Origin: CAVYVZ01 sp963772065
GTDB taxonomy: Bacteria; Acidobacteriota; Vicinamibacteria; Vicinamibacterales; UBA2999
Direction of reading: 5' to 3'
Length of the DNA: 64,000 nt
NCBI GenBank assembly: GCA_963772065.1
Contig: CAVYVZ010000004.1
Coordinates: 434,001 to 498,000, forward strand
In this document: in pieces, positions 56,174-64,000 of the stretch
Layout of the letters: each line of letters begins with the position of its first letter
How positions within the stretch are numbered: the stretch's first letter is position 1
The notes under the pieces: generated by a model
The model's database searches: none
Told to the model about the DNA's origin: nothing
Seen by the model: only the letters and a program-made list of their open reading frames with translations
Program-made: the position numbers and the translations under genes

Positions 56174-56953
56174 GTGACGTCGCTCCACCTGCACCGGCCG
56201 CCGCCTCCGCTCGACGCATTCGTCGACGTGATATGGACGTGCGAGCGTGAACCCGAGCGCTGGGCGCAGGAACGCCTGCTTCCCGACGGGTCGGTAGAGC
56301 TTGTTATTGATCTTCTGGCCTCGCCATCGACAGATGTCGTCGCGGGTCCGCACTCTCACTTCTTTTTGCTGGACACCACGCAGCGGCAGAGGCTGGTCGG
56401 CGTCCATTTCAAACCTGGCGGCGCCTATCCGTTTCTTGGACCACCGCTACTCGAGCTGCGCAACACCGAGGCACCCCTCGATGCGCTGTGGGGCCCTGTT
56501 GCACGTGAGCTGCGCGAGCAGATCGGCGAAGCCCGGACCGACGATGAGCGATGCAGCATCGTCTCGCGCGTATTGCTCGAACGGGGGCGCGAGCGGATGT
56601 CGCACCACCGGGCGGTGGAGTACGCGCTTCGGGAATTCACGCACGTGCCCCATGCGTGCACCATCGGCGACGTCAGCGCGGCAACCGGCCTCAGCCAGCG
56701 CCGCTTCATCCAGCTGTTCGCCGCTGAAGTGGGCCTGACGCCGAAGGTCTTCTGCCGCATCCGGCGCTTTCAGCGCGCGATCCGAGCTGCGCACCACTCC
56801 GGCTTCGTGAACTGGAGCGAGCTGGCGGTTGACTGCGGTTATTTCGACCAGGCTCACTTGATCCACGATTTCCAGGCCTTCTCGGGCCTGACGCCGGCGG
56901 CCTGGGCCGCGCAGCGCACCGCGCACGTCAACCATGTTCCGATCCTCGACTAG
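56174..56953 (+). CDS. AraC-family transcriptional regulator
   Basis: 259 residues from GTG 56174. The N-terminal domain (VTSLHLHRPPPPLDAFVDVI, LLPDGSVELVIDL) matches the DUF6597-type domain seen in many AraC regulators. The C-terminal HTH has IGDVSAATGLSQRRFIQLFA and SELAVDCGYFDQAHLIHDFQ. No target can be named. Confidence 0.88.
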   Translation: MTSLHLHRPPPPLDAFVDVIWTCEREPERWAQERLLPDGSVELVIDLLASPSTDVVAGPHSHFFLLDTTQRQRLVGVHFKPGGAYPFLGPPLLELRNTEAPLDALWGPVARELREQIGEARTDDERCSIVSRVLLERGRERMSHHRAVEYALREFTHVPHACTIGDVSAATGLSQRRFIQLFAAEVGLTPKVFCRIRRFQRAIRAAHHSGFVNWSELAVDCGYFDQAHLIHDFQAFSGLTPAAWAAQRTAHVNHVPILD

Positions 56954-56955
56954 AT

Positions 56956-58199
56956 TTAGAGACCGGGGAGGGCCGTTCGCATGGTTGGCGGCTGCACGAG
57001 CTGCCTGAACTCTTCGCTCGCCAGCAGCGCTTCCGCCTGACACTGACCGATCCGCTTCGATGCCGCGACATTGATGTGCAGGTCGAACGAACTGTAGAGC
57101 GGTTCGGCCGCCGGGCCGCGAAGGCAATCGCGCACGTCGATGAAGAGCCAGCCCTCCGCATTGGTCGAGGATTTCAGCTGGTCGACCAGATTGTCTTCGA
57201 GCTCGGCCACCCGTTCGTGTGTCAAGCTGGTTCGTGCAAGCGTGTCGTGCCACGGCTCACGGATGTCGTCTGGGATCGCGTGCATCAGCGCGGCAGAAGG
57301 AATGGACGACAGGACCAGCAGCACGCCCGGATTCTCCGCGCGCGCGCGCTGCAGCAGCGAGCGCATGAAGGCAATGCTCTCCTTCGTCGACTCCGGAAAG
57401 TGCTGAAAGAAGATCGCCTGATTGAGGATCTGGGCCGCAAACGCCGCGGGATAGCCCAGTCGCGGCTCCTGCGATTTTCTGAGAGCCGCGAGGTAGCGCA
57501 GGGTGTCGCTGCGTGGTCGGTCGGGCCGACCCGCGGCGTTCAGCATCCTGAGCCGCGTCGTGACGCGGGGAAACCCGAGGCGACTTGCGATCTCGTCGAT
57601 GCTCCAGAGCAGCCGGCTTCGTTGGATCCACGACCGCGCCTCTGGATTGACGTACAGATCCACACGGGATCTCGCATCACGATGGCATTGTTGGCGTCTC
57701 TGACGAAGTGGGGCCGGTCGTCCGGCCGCAGCATGTCGTAGAAGTCGTTGCCCGAATAAAAGTTCATCAGCATGACTCGCGGCTTGTACGCGTCGCGGAG
57801 GTCGTGCTTGAACAGCAGGTACTCTTGCAGCGGTGAGTATTTGCCGCGCCCCGCCGACAGCATATCGATCGGAAGTCCCTGAGCTCGCAGCGTGGTCTCC
57901 AGGACGAACTCATGACTGTCGAGAGGATTCCGGAATGGGAGCTCGGAATGCGAGTCGCCGATCATGGCGATCGTGAGTCCCTGGGACACGTTGTTGACGC
58001 GCGACACGCCGAAGTCGGTGGATCTGAGGACGCCGGGGCGGCCGAATCCCACCTCCGTCAAACCGTACATGAATGGCGGGGAGAGAAGATCGAGCTTGAC
58101 CAGGGTCCAGTCGAAGGCGGCGAGGATGCCGCCATTGATCGCCACCAACAGGAGGAGCGACTTCAGCCGTCGGATCACGTTTGTGCGCAGCTCACCCAC
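56956..58199 (-). CDS. SGNH/GDSL hydrolase-like protein (one frameshift)
   Basis: The N-terminal half (LLLLVAINGGILAAFDWTLV membrane anchor, TIAMIGDSHSELPFRN, FYSGNDFYDML) and the C-terminal half (DLYVNPEARSWIQRSRLLW, then SSFDLHINVAASKRI) are in different frames. One missing base near 57661-57667 joins RDP to VDLYVNPEA. The restored protein has 414 residues. GDSH, SGND and the terminal D.H complete an SGNH triad. It may be an O-acetyltransferase or esterase acting on the polymer outside the inner membrane. Confidence 0.78.
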
Positions 58200-58212
58200 G
58201 TTGTGCCAGGCT

Positions 58213-58227
58213 GCAAGGACCAGGCCT
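58213..58227 (-). promoter_or_regulatory. Possible sigma-54 site for the SGNH gene
   Basis: The minus strand reads AGGCCTGGTCCTTGC with correct GG-N10-GC spacing. It is very close to the annotated start, so that start may lie further downstream. Confidence 0.3.
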
Positions 58228-58279
58228 CCGAAACGTCGCCACTATCCCGCGTATCTGCCTGATCCCACGGGACTTTTCT

Positions 58280-58298
58280 GAGAGTCCGCCGGACTCTC
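58280..58298. promoter_or_regulatory. Perfect palindrome between two sigma-54 sites
   Basis: GAGAGTCCGCCGGACTCTC has 8-base arms and a GCC centre. It lies about 75 bases upstream of the promoter at 58372, where a sigma-54 activator would bind. It could also form an RNA hairpin. Confidence 0.4.
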
Positions 58299-58371
58299 GA
58301 CTAAAATCCGTTATGGAGCCGATTTTTCTCGGCGTTGCACGCCGCCACGCCGCAGGATCCGCCGGCGCGGT

Positions 58372-58386
58372 GGGCACCCCAATTGC
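58372..58386 (+). promoter_or_regulatory. Sigma-54 (-24/-12) promoter
   Basis: GGGCACCCCAATTGC matches TGGCACGNNNNTTGC with exact spacing and one difference in the -24 element. It lies 34 bases before the O-antigen ligase-like gene. Confidence 0.7.
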
Positions 58387-58420
58387 TGCAAGAAAACCGA
58401 TTCAACCCCGACGTTAACTG

Positions 58421-59794
58421 ATGGACAGCATTCGAAACACGCCGGGAGGAGCAGGCGCGGTCGTTCCGGCCGCGCCGGCTGCGGTTTGGCCTCGCCGGCC
58501 CGAGCCGGCGCGACCCGCCAGCCCGGCGCAGCCTGCGACGGAGGTGATTTCGTTCGGCGGGCCCTTCCAGCTGTTCTGCCTGCTCACGTTCGTCATCATA
58601 GGCAGGCCGAACGACTACTTCCTCGTGCTCGTGCCGTTGAGGCTGGCGTTGGTCTTTACAGTCCTGACGGCCGTAGCCACGCTGATCCAGCCCAAGAAGG
58701 ACAGACCCGGTCCGTTTACCGCAATTGAGACGAAGCTCTATCTGGTCCTCTACGCTGCGATGGTGGCCGGCATTCCATTCGCCGTCTACCGACCGGGGGC
58801 CTTCGACCAGGTAATCATGAAGTACCTGGTCAACGTGATCTTCTTCCTGCTGTTCCTGGTTCATGTCGATTCGGTCGCGAAGCTCAAACGCGTGGCCAGC
58901 ATCATCGTCGTCTCGGTCCTCCTCTACAACGTCTTCGGTTTCGTGAGCGGGCAATTCATGGGGGGGCGCTACGTCACGGGCGGCCAGATGTTCGACCCGA
59001 ACGACGTTGCGTTTGTCGAAGTGTCGCTGCTCGGTTTCGCACTGTGGGTGCTCGTTGGACGATTCGGGTTCCTGATGAAGGTCGCCGCGCTTGCGACCTT
59101 GCTGACAGGGATACTCCTCACGCTCTTCACGGCTTCGCGCGGCGGCTTGCTCGGCCTCATGACATTCATCTTGCTCTTCCTCTGCCTCCGCGTGTCCACC
59201 GTCAGCAAGGCGTTCAAGACTGTCGTGATGGCGGTCCTGCTCGTCGGGGCATTCGTGAACTCCGACAAGATCAACCTCGAGCGGTACTCGACGCTCGGTT
59301 CGCTGGAAGACGATTACAACCTCGCGGAGGGCGGCAGAGTCGACACCTGGAAGCGCGGCATGCGCGAGTTCTGGGCCAACCCGATCACTGGTGTGGGGGT
59401 CAATAGTTTCGCACCGGCGGTTGGTTGGCAGCGGGCAGCGGAGGGTGGATTCATGAAGTGGCAGACCGCCCACAGCGTGTACGTCCAGGTCCTGGTCGAG
59501 ACAGGAATCTTCGGAGGCACCGCGTACTTTCTGCTGATCATCGTGGCGGTGCGGACATTCAACCGGTTGCGCCGCTCGGCCGCCTCGCTGCCCGATCCAG
59601 AGCTCGCCGTACTGCCCGGCATCCTCCTGGTTTCCTTCGGAGCGCAGCTTGTGGCGGCAATGTTCCTCAGCCAGGCGTATTCGATGTTCTTCACGCTGGC
59701 GTTCGCCCTGTCCGGAGCGCTCAACCTGATGACGGCAGACGCCACCACGCCCGCCGCCGCGGTTGCGCCACCTCCAAGGTCAGCCTTTCGCTGA
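58421..59794 (+). CDS. O-antigen ligase/Wzy-type polymerase
   Basis: 457 residues with about 10-12 membrane helices. The Wzy_C-type region is LLTLFTASRGGLLGLMTFIL, followed by a long periplasmic loop with ITGVGVNSFAP and TAHSVYVQVLVETGIFGG, the latter containing the conserved His. It polymerises or ligates the repeat unit flipped by Wzx. It has a long Pro/Ala-rich N-terminus (PAAPAAVWPRRPEPARPASP). Confidence 0.87.
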   Translation: MDSIRNTPGGAGAVVPAAPAAVWPRRPEPARPASPAQPATEVISFGGPFQLFCLLTFVIIGRPNDYFLVLVPLRLALVFTVLTAVATLIQPKKDRPGPFTAIETKLYLVLYAAMVAGIPFAVYRPGAFDQVIMKYLVNVIFFLLFLVHVDSVAKLKRVASIIVVSVLLYNVFGFVSGQFMGGRYVTGGQMFDPNDVAFVEVSLLGFALWVLVGRFGFLMKVAALATLLTGILLTLFTASRGGLLGLMTFILLFLCLRVSTVSKAFKTVVMAVLLVGAFVNSDKINLERYSTLGSLEDDYNLAEGGRVDTWKRGMREFWANPITGVGVNSFAPAVGWQRAAEGGFMKWQTAHSVYVQVLVETGIFGGTAYFLLIIVAVRTFNRLRRSAASLPDPELAVLPGILLVSFGAQLVAAMFLSQAYSMFFTLAFALSGALNLMTADATTPAAAVAPPPRSAFR

Positions 59795-59869
59795 TAGCCC
59801 GCGCGTCAAATTCTTACAATCCTCTCCCGCTTCTGCATGTCACGATGACTGCAGCATGGAGGAGATGTG

Positions 59870-60331
59870 ATGGCAGTCAAACCTGTTCCGGACGGATACC
59901 ACACGGCAACGCCTTACCTGCTGGTCGAGCATGCAGATACGCTGCTCGACTTCGTGCAGCGGGCGTTCGGGGCGCGCATGCATCACGTGATGCGCAATCC
60001 TGACGGCGCCGTCATGCATGCCGACGTCGTGATCGGCGATTCGCACATCATGGTGGGTCAGGCCGGCGGGCCCTGGAAGCCGCTGCAGGGGAGCATCTAC
60101 CTGTATGTGCCCGACTGCGACGCCACCTACCGCCAGGCGCTCGACGCCGGCGCCTCGTCAATCATGGAACCCGCCACGATGTTCTACGGCGATCGGCACG
60201 GCGGTGTGACCGACCCATGCGGCAACCAGTGGTGGATGGCGACGCACGTGGAGGACGTAGCGGATGACGAGCTGCAGCGCCGCCACGACGAATACATGAA
60301 GAAGAGGCCGGCGGCAACCGCGACCGCGTGA
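59870..60331 (+). CDS. VOC/glyoxalase-family protein (PhnB-like)
   Basis: 153 residues. ATG 59870 is preferred because GGAGGAGA lies 5-12 bases upstream. Two betaalphabetabetabeta halves: ATPYLLVEHADTLLDFVQRA and SIYLYVPDCDATYRQALDAG. It ends with DRHGGVTDPCGNQWWMATH. The function is not known and is probably not part of the polysaccharide pathway. Confidence 0.85.
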   Translation: MAVKPVPDGYHTATPYLLVEHADTLLDFVQRAFGARMHHVMRNPDGAVMHADVVIGDSHIMVGQAGGPWKPLQGSIYLYVPDCDATYRQALDAGASSIMEPATMFYGDRHGGVTDPCGNQWWMATHVEDVADDELQRRHDEYMKKRPAATATA

Positions 60332-60336
60332 CCCCG

Positions 60337-63300
60337 TCAGGGGACCGACTCGAGAACGAGCACCCAGTCGCCGGCACCGCCGGCGTTGTTCCCGGCCGGC
60401 GTGAACGTATAGATCGGTCCCGCGACGAACGGCGACCCGCCGATCGCGGCGTACGTGCCTGCCGTCGGATCGTACCAGCGCGCCGCGATACGCGGGCCGG
60501 CAAACTGCCTCGTATCGACCGTCAGCGTCCGCACGGCGGGCGTGTAGAGCAGTCCGTACGAACCGTCGGAGGCGACGGCCGCGACCGCACGTCCCGTTCC
60601 CGATCCGATCCCGGCCGTCAGCACCTGCGCATTCGTGTCGGGTTGCAGCAGCCACCATTGGCGCGCTTCGATCAGCGGGCGCAGGTGCGTGAGGGTTGTC
60701 GCACCGGCGCTGTCGAGGCCGGTCTTCCACCAGGTGTTGAGTTTCCACACCGGGTTGTGGCCCATCAGGTGCCCGGCGCCGCCTGACAACACGGTCTGAT
60801 ACGCCTGCTGCCTCACGATCGTCGGCGTCGCACCTTCCAATTCGTAGCGGGCCTCTATCAGGAAGAACGGCATCGTCGATCGCGCGTACTCCTGAAACGC
60901 GAAATCGACGACACGATGCTCGTCCGTGTAGGTGGTGTTCACCTGCAGCCAGGTTTCGCCCGGCCCGAGCCACTGGGCCGCAGCGTAGTTGCGAATGCCG
61001 TGGAACGTGTGCAGCCAGCGCGAGTCGATGTCGCGAATGCCATCGACAATGGCGCGCAGGAGCGTCCGGTCGGGCGGATGGTAGTCGCCGCCGTGCACCC
61101 ACATGATGTTGTCGTGAGCGATGAAGCGATTGGCGAGATACTGCCCGTACGCGCGAAGCTTGGTTGCTCCGTTCGCGGCCATCTCCTGATACCACCCCTG
61201 GCTGCCGCCCCCGAAACCCATGTACGACGGCGTAAGCAGGACGAGGATGCCCTTCTCCGCTGCTTTGGTGATCACGTATTCCGCGTGCGCGAAATACGCC
61301 TCGTTCGGCGTCGAGTAATCGCCGGGCGTCAGAAATGGCGGTTCGCCGTAGCTGTTGTTGGGCGGACTGTCGGCAAAGTAGTGCTCGAGCAGATTGACGA
61401 GAATCGTATTGAAGCCCTTGAGACGCCTGTTCTCCAGGTAGAAGTCGACGTCCGCTTGGTTCAGTTGGACGATCAGCGACCACGGCGTATCGCCATGCAT
61501 CAGGAACGCATTCCCCTGTGCGTCGACCAGATGCCGTTTGCCGGCTTCGACGTGAAGCGGGAATATGCTGCCGCCTCCCGATGGAGGAATAACCGTGACC
61601 GTACGCGCGGCCGACGTGGTGGTTGCGCCAACGTTGTCGCGCGCCACCGCCGTAATCGAGTACGTGCCGGCGGGCACGTTGTTCCAGGCAATGCTGTACG
61701 GACTCGACGTATCCGAGCCGATCGGCGTCGCGCCGCTGTAGAAGTCCACCTGCGCCACGCTGCCATCGGCATCGGCGGCGGTGGCGCTGACGGTGATAGA
61801 CGCAGGTGCCGTGAACGTCGCGCCGTTCGTGCGGCGCCGTCAGCGACACGGTTGGCGGCTGATTGCGGCGGCGGTGGCGGCGGGCCACCGCCAACGGTCA
61901 CGTTGCTGAACGTCGCGGTCGCCTGTGTGCTCGCGCTGCCGCTCGCGACGCCCAGGCCAACATCGACGGTGGCCGCGAGCGTCATCGACTCGCTACGCAG
62001 GAGCGTCCACGTCACACCGTCGGCGGAGTACGACGCCAGCACGTTGCCAGCGCTCCGTTCGAGCTTCAGCCACACCGGCGCGCTGAATCCGCCGATCGAG
62101 ATCGCGCTCGCGGTTTGTCCGGTGTTCAGCCGCCTCACGCTGGCGAGCCAGCCGCTCTGGGTCAGTCGCATGAAGACGACGCGCGCGTTGGCCGCGAGAG
62201 ATTCCCGCACCATCACGCCGACTTCCGTATCCTGCGAGGCCGCCGACAGCGTCTCGAGGCGCGCGACGATCGCGCCGTCGCCTGTCATCTGGCGATGCAC
62301 GAACGCGAGCTGATCTGACGGCCCCCAGACACCCGTGCCCGCGCCCGACACGGTAAATATCCCGTTGCTGAAACTCCCTGTGCCGGGCGCAGCAGGATTG
62401 CCGACATCCCCGATCGTCCAACCCGAGGGCAGCGTCGTACCCGGCGGCGCAGTGACAGTGACAGCGTGTGCGGCGGACGTCGTGGCGGCGCCAACGTCGT
62501 CGCGCGCGATTGCCGTAATCGAGTACGTGCCGGCGGACACGTTGTTCCAGACGATGCTGTATGGACTCGAGGTGTCGGATCCGATCGGCGTCGCGCCGCT
62601 GTAGAAGTCCACCTGCGCTACGGTGCCATCGGGATCGCCCGCGGTGGCGCTGACCGTGACGGACGCGGGTTCGGTGAACGTCGCGCCGTCCGCGGGCGCC
62701 GTCAGTGACACGGTTGGCGGCTGATTCGGCGGGGGCGGTGGTGGCGGCCCACCGCTGTCGCTGACGTTGCTGAATGTCGCGGTCGCCTGTGTGCTCGCGC
62801 TGCTGCTCGCGACGCCCAGGCCAACCTCGATCGTGGCGGCCAGCGTCATCGCCTCGCTGCGCAAGAGCGTCCACGCCACACCGTCGGCGGAGTACGACGC
62901 CAGCACGCTGCCGCCGCTTCGTTCCAGCTTCAGCCACACCGGCGCGGCAAATCCGCCGATCGCGGTCGAGGTCGCGTATTGCCCGGAGGTCGATCGCTTG
63001 ACGCTCGCGAGCCAGCCGCTCCCCGTCAGCCGCATGAAGACGACCCGTGCATTCGCCGCCAGCGACTCCCGGACCATCACGCCGACTTCCGTGTCCCGCG
63101 ACGCCGCCGACAGCGTCTCGAGGCGCGCGACGATCGCCCCATCGCCTGTCATCTGGCGATGTACGAACGCCAGCTGATCGGACGGGCCCCATACACCGGT
63201 GCCGGCGCCCGACACCGTAAACATGCCGTTACTGAAGCTGGCCGTTCCGGGCACCGCAGGGCTGCCGACATCCGCGACCGCCCAGCCCGAGGGGAGCTGC

Positions 63301-63416
63301 GCGCTTGCGCTTGCCGGTAACAATGCGACGAAGAGGATGGTAAAAATGGAGAGGAGATTCGGCCGATTCGACCGCCGCGACGACATTCGCGCTCGAATAC
63401 GCAATCGAAGTGCCAC
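60337..63416 (-). CDS. Secreted multidomain protein with GH140-like (DUF4038) domain (two frameshifts)
   Basis: The restored protein has about 1025 residues. Order: signal peptide (LSIFTILFVALLPASASA), a DUF1349-like domain, an Ig-like domain, a second DUF1349-like domain, a second Ig-like domain and a C-terminal TIM-barrel hydrolase (DAQGNAFLMHGDTPWSLI, NIMWVHGGDYHP, FFLIEARYELEG). Two single-base additions, at 61824-61832 and 61864-61865, move the second Ig-like domain through two frames. The first repeat copy shows what the intact sequence looks like. It is probably an exported glycan hydrolase, like apiosidase-type enzymes. Confidence 0.82.
61600..62420. repeat. Direct repeat copy A (DUF1349-Ig module)
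   Basis: It is about 861 bases away from, and highly similar to, 62460-63290. The two copies encode the tandem DUF1349-Ig modules. Confidence 0.8.
62460..63290. repeat. Direct repeat copy B (DUF1349-Ig module)
   Basis: Partner of 61600-62420. This copy is in frame throughout and is a template for reading the frameshifts in the other. Confidence 0.8.
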
Positions 63417-63467
63417 GACACGGCCGATGAGCCGGTCAATCGGGCAGTGCGAGTGCGATATCGAGCT

Positions 63468-64000
63468 TTACGCGCGATGAGTGGCGATAGCGGCCAAGAA
63501 ACGTGGACCGAGGTCAGCGGCCTTGCGCTCGCCGACGCCGTAAACGGATCGGAGCTCGTGCTCGTTTCGTGGTCTCACGCGCGCCAGCTCCCGCAGCGTG
63601 GTGTCGTGGAAGATGACATACGGTGGAACACTGCGTTCACGCGCGATGTCCAAACGCACACCACGGAGGATCTCGAAGAGCGCGTGGTCGACGCCATCCC
63701 ACCCCGCCTCCGCACGCCCTCGGCGCGCCACGCCTGCTTCCTGTCGGCGCGGAACTCTTTGGCGAGCGAGCGACAACGCGGGTTGGCTGTTCGGATCTTT
63801 CAAAAGTGAAATCCCCTCGGCCGTCAGGCGCAGCACGGGAAAGCCGTCATCGGTCTGCCGGAGGAGCCCGAGCGACGTGAGCTGCTCGATGTACCCGCGC
63901 AACTCCGCGGTAGTGGCTTGACGCAGCAGACCAAACGTGCTTAGTGCGGAATGACCCCGCGACACCACCGCCTCGACGGCCTGGCCGCGGAGGACGCTGA
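63468..64000 (-). CDS. recQ: ATP-dependent DNA helicase RecQ, C-terminal part (5' partial)
   Basis: The frame is open to the window edge. The visible residues are the end of the RQC winged-helix (SVLRGQAVEAVVSRGHSALS, LRGYIEQLTSLGLLRQTDDG, LRLTAEGISLLKD) and a C-terminal HRDC domain (ALFEILRGVRLDIARERSVP, PYVIFHDTTLRELA, VYGVGERKAADLG). RecQ unwinds DNA in repair. It marks the right border of the polysaccharide locus. Confidence 0.9.
   Translation of the reverse strand, partial: SVLRGQAVEAVVSRGHSALSTFGLLRQATTAELRGYIEQLTSLGLLRQTDDGFPVLRLTAEGISLLKDPNSQPALSLARQRVPRRQEAGVARRGRAEAGWDGVDHALFEILRGVRLDIARERSVPPYVIFHDTTLRELARVRPRNEHELRSVYGVGERKAADLGPRFLAAIATHRA

Noticed and set aside
1..64000. CRISPR arrays, tRNA or rRNA genes, insertion sequences and PEP-CTERM tails
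   Set aside because: No regularly spaced repeats, transposase-like motifs, tRNA-like stems or PEP-TM-Arg tails were found.

Overview
The window is G+C-rich, densely packed DNA from a Gram-negative bacterium. It reads as one large cell-surface polysaccharide locus. The gene set (XrtA/PEP-CTERM-type exopolysaccharide genes, LamG and VanZ modules, sigma-54 activators, many sugar-modifying enzymes) suggests an Acidobacteriota-like organism, but that assignment is inference: there is no rRNA or phylogenetic marker here. No tRNA, CRISPR array, insertion sequence or replication origin was seen.

Layout: (1) 1-6494: a partial VanZ/LamG membrane protein, a FemAB/GNAT-like transferase, two ATP-grasp-type enzymes and a polysaccharide deacetylase of the XrtA type. 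(2) 6884-16159: a segment bounded by a 57-bp inverted repeat. It holds two convergent operons: an acyl-ACP cassette (KAS III, two SDRs, carrier protein, GNAT, FabZ-like) running right, and a glycosyltransferase/Wzx flippase/FemAB/DegT aminotransferase operon running left. (3) 16106-20374: an unrecognised duplicated-domain protein, then sugar C-methyltransferase, RfbC-like epimerase and a DUF4910-type protein. (4) 32358 down to 20366: an unbroken leftward run that forms the core export machinery: sigma-54 activator, AAA ATPase, Wza-like export protein, outer-membrane barrel, Wzz, tyrosine autokinase, priming sugar transferase, epimerase, class III aminotransferase, nucleotidyltransferase and PIG-L deacetylase. 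(5) 32676-35163: a lone receiver domain, a second sigma-54 activator and a degenerate receiver-PilZ protein. (6) 35659-41126: nucleotide-sugar dehydrogenase, an ABC polysaccharide exporter and two glycosyltransferases. (7) 45638 down to 41060: a carrier protein, FkbH-like loader, MBOAT and SGNH protein, organised like a Dlt system. (8) 46307-54286: epimerase, sulfotransferases, a tiny YIGPGAG protein, a B12-type radical SAM protein and a MaoC-MaoC-SDR fusion. (9) 54305-64000: UDP-glucose dehydrogenase, TrmO, AraC regulator, SGNH protein, O-antigen ligase/polymerase, VOC protein, a secreted GH140-like hydrolase and the C-terminus of RecQ.

How it fits together: nucleotide sugars are made and modified, assembled on a lipid carrier, flipped by Wzx or an ABC exporter, polymerised by Wzy/Wzz and exported through Wza and a barrel. 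Acyl, sulfuryl and possibly glyceryl groups are added. Four well-matched sigma-54 (-24/-12) promoters lie in front of four transcription units, and two sigma-54 activators are encoded in the same locus, so the locus probably forms one RpoN-controlled regulon.

Quality caveat: about ten genes are each broken by one or two single-base shifts, mostly in short G or C runs. At every one, removing or adding a single base restores a full-length family-like protein. This looks like residual consensus error rather than gene decay, and I give restored spans for these genes.
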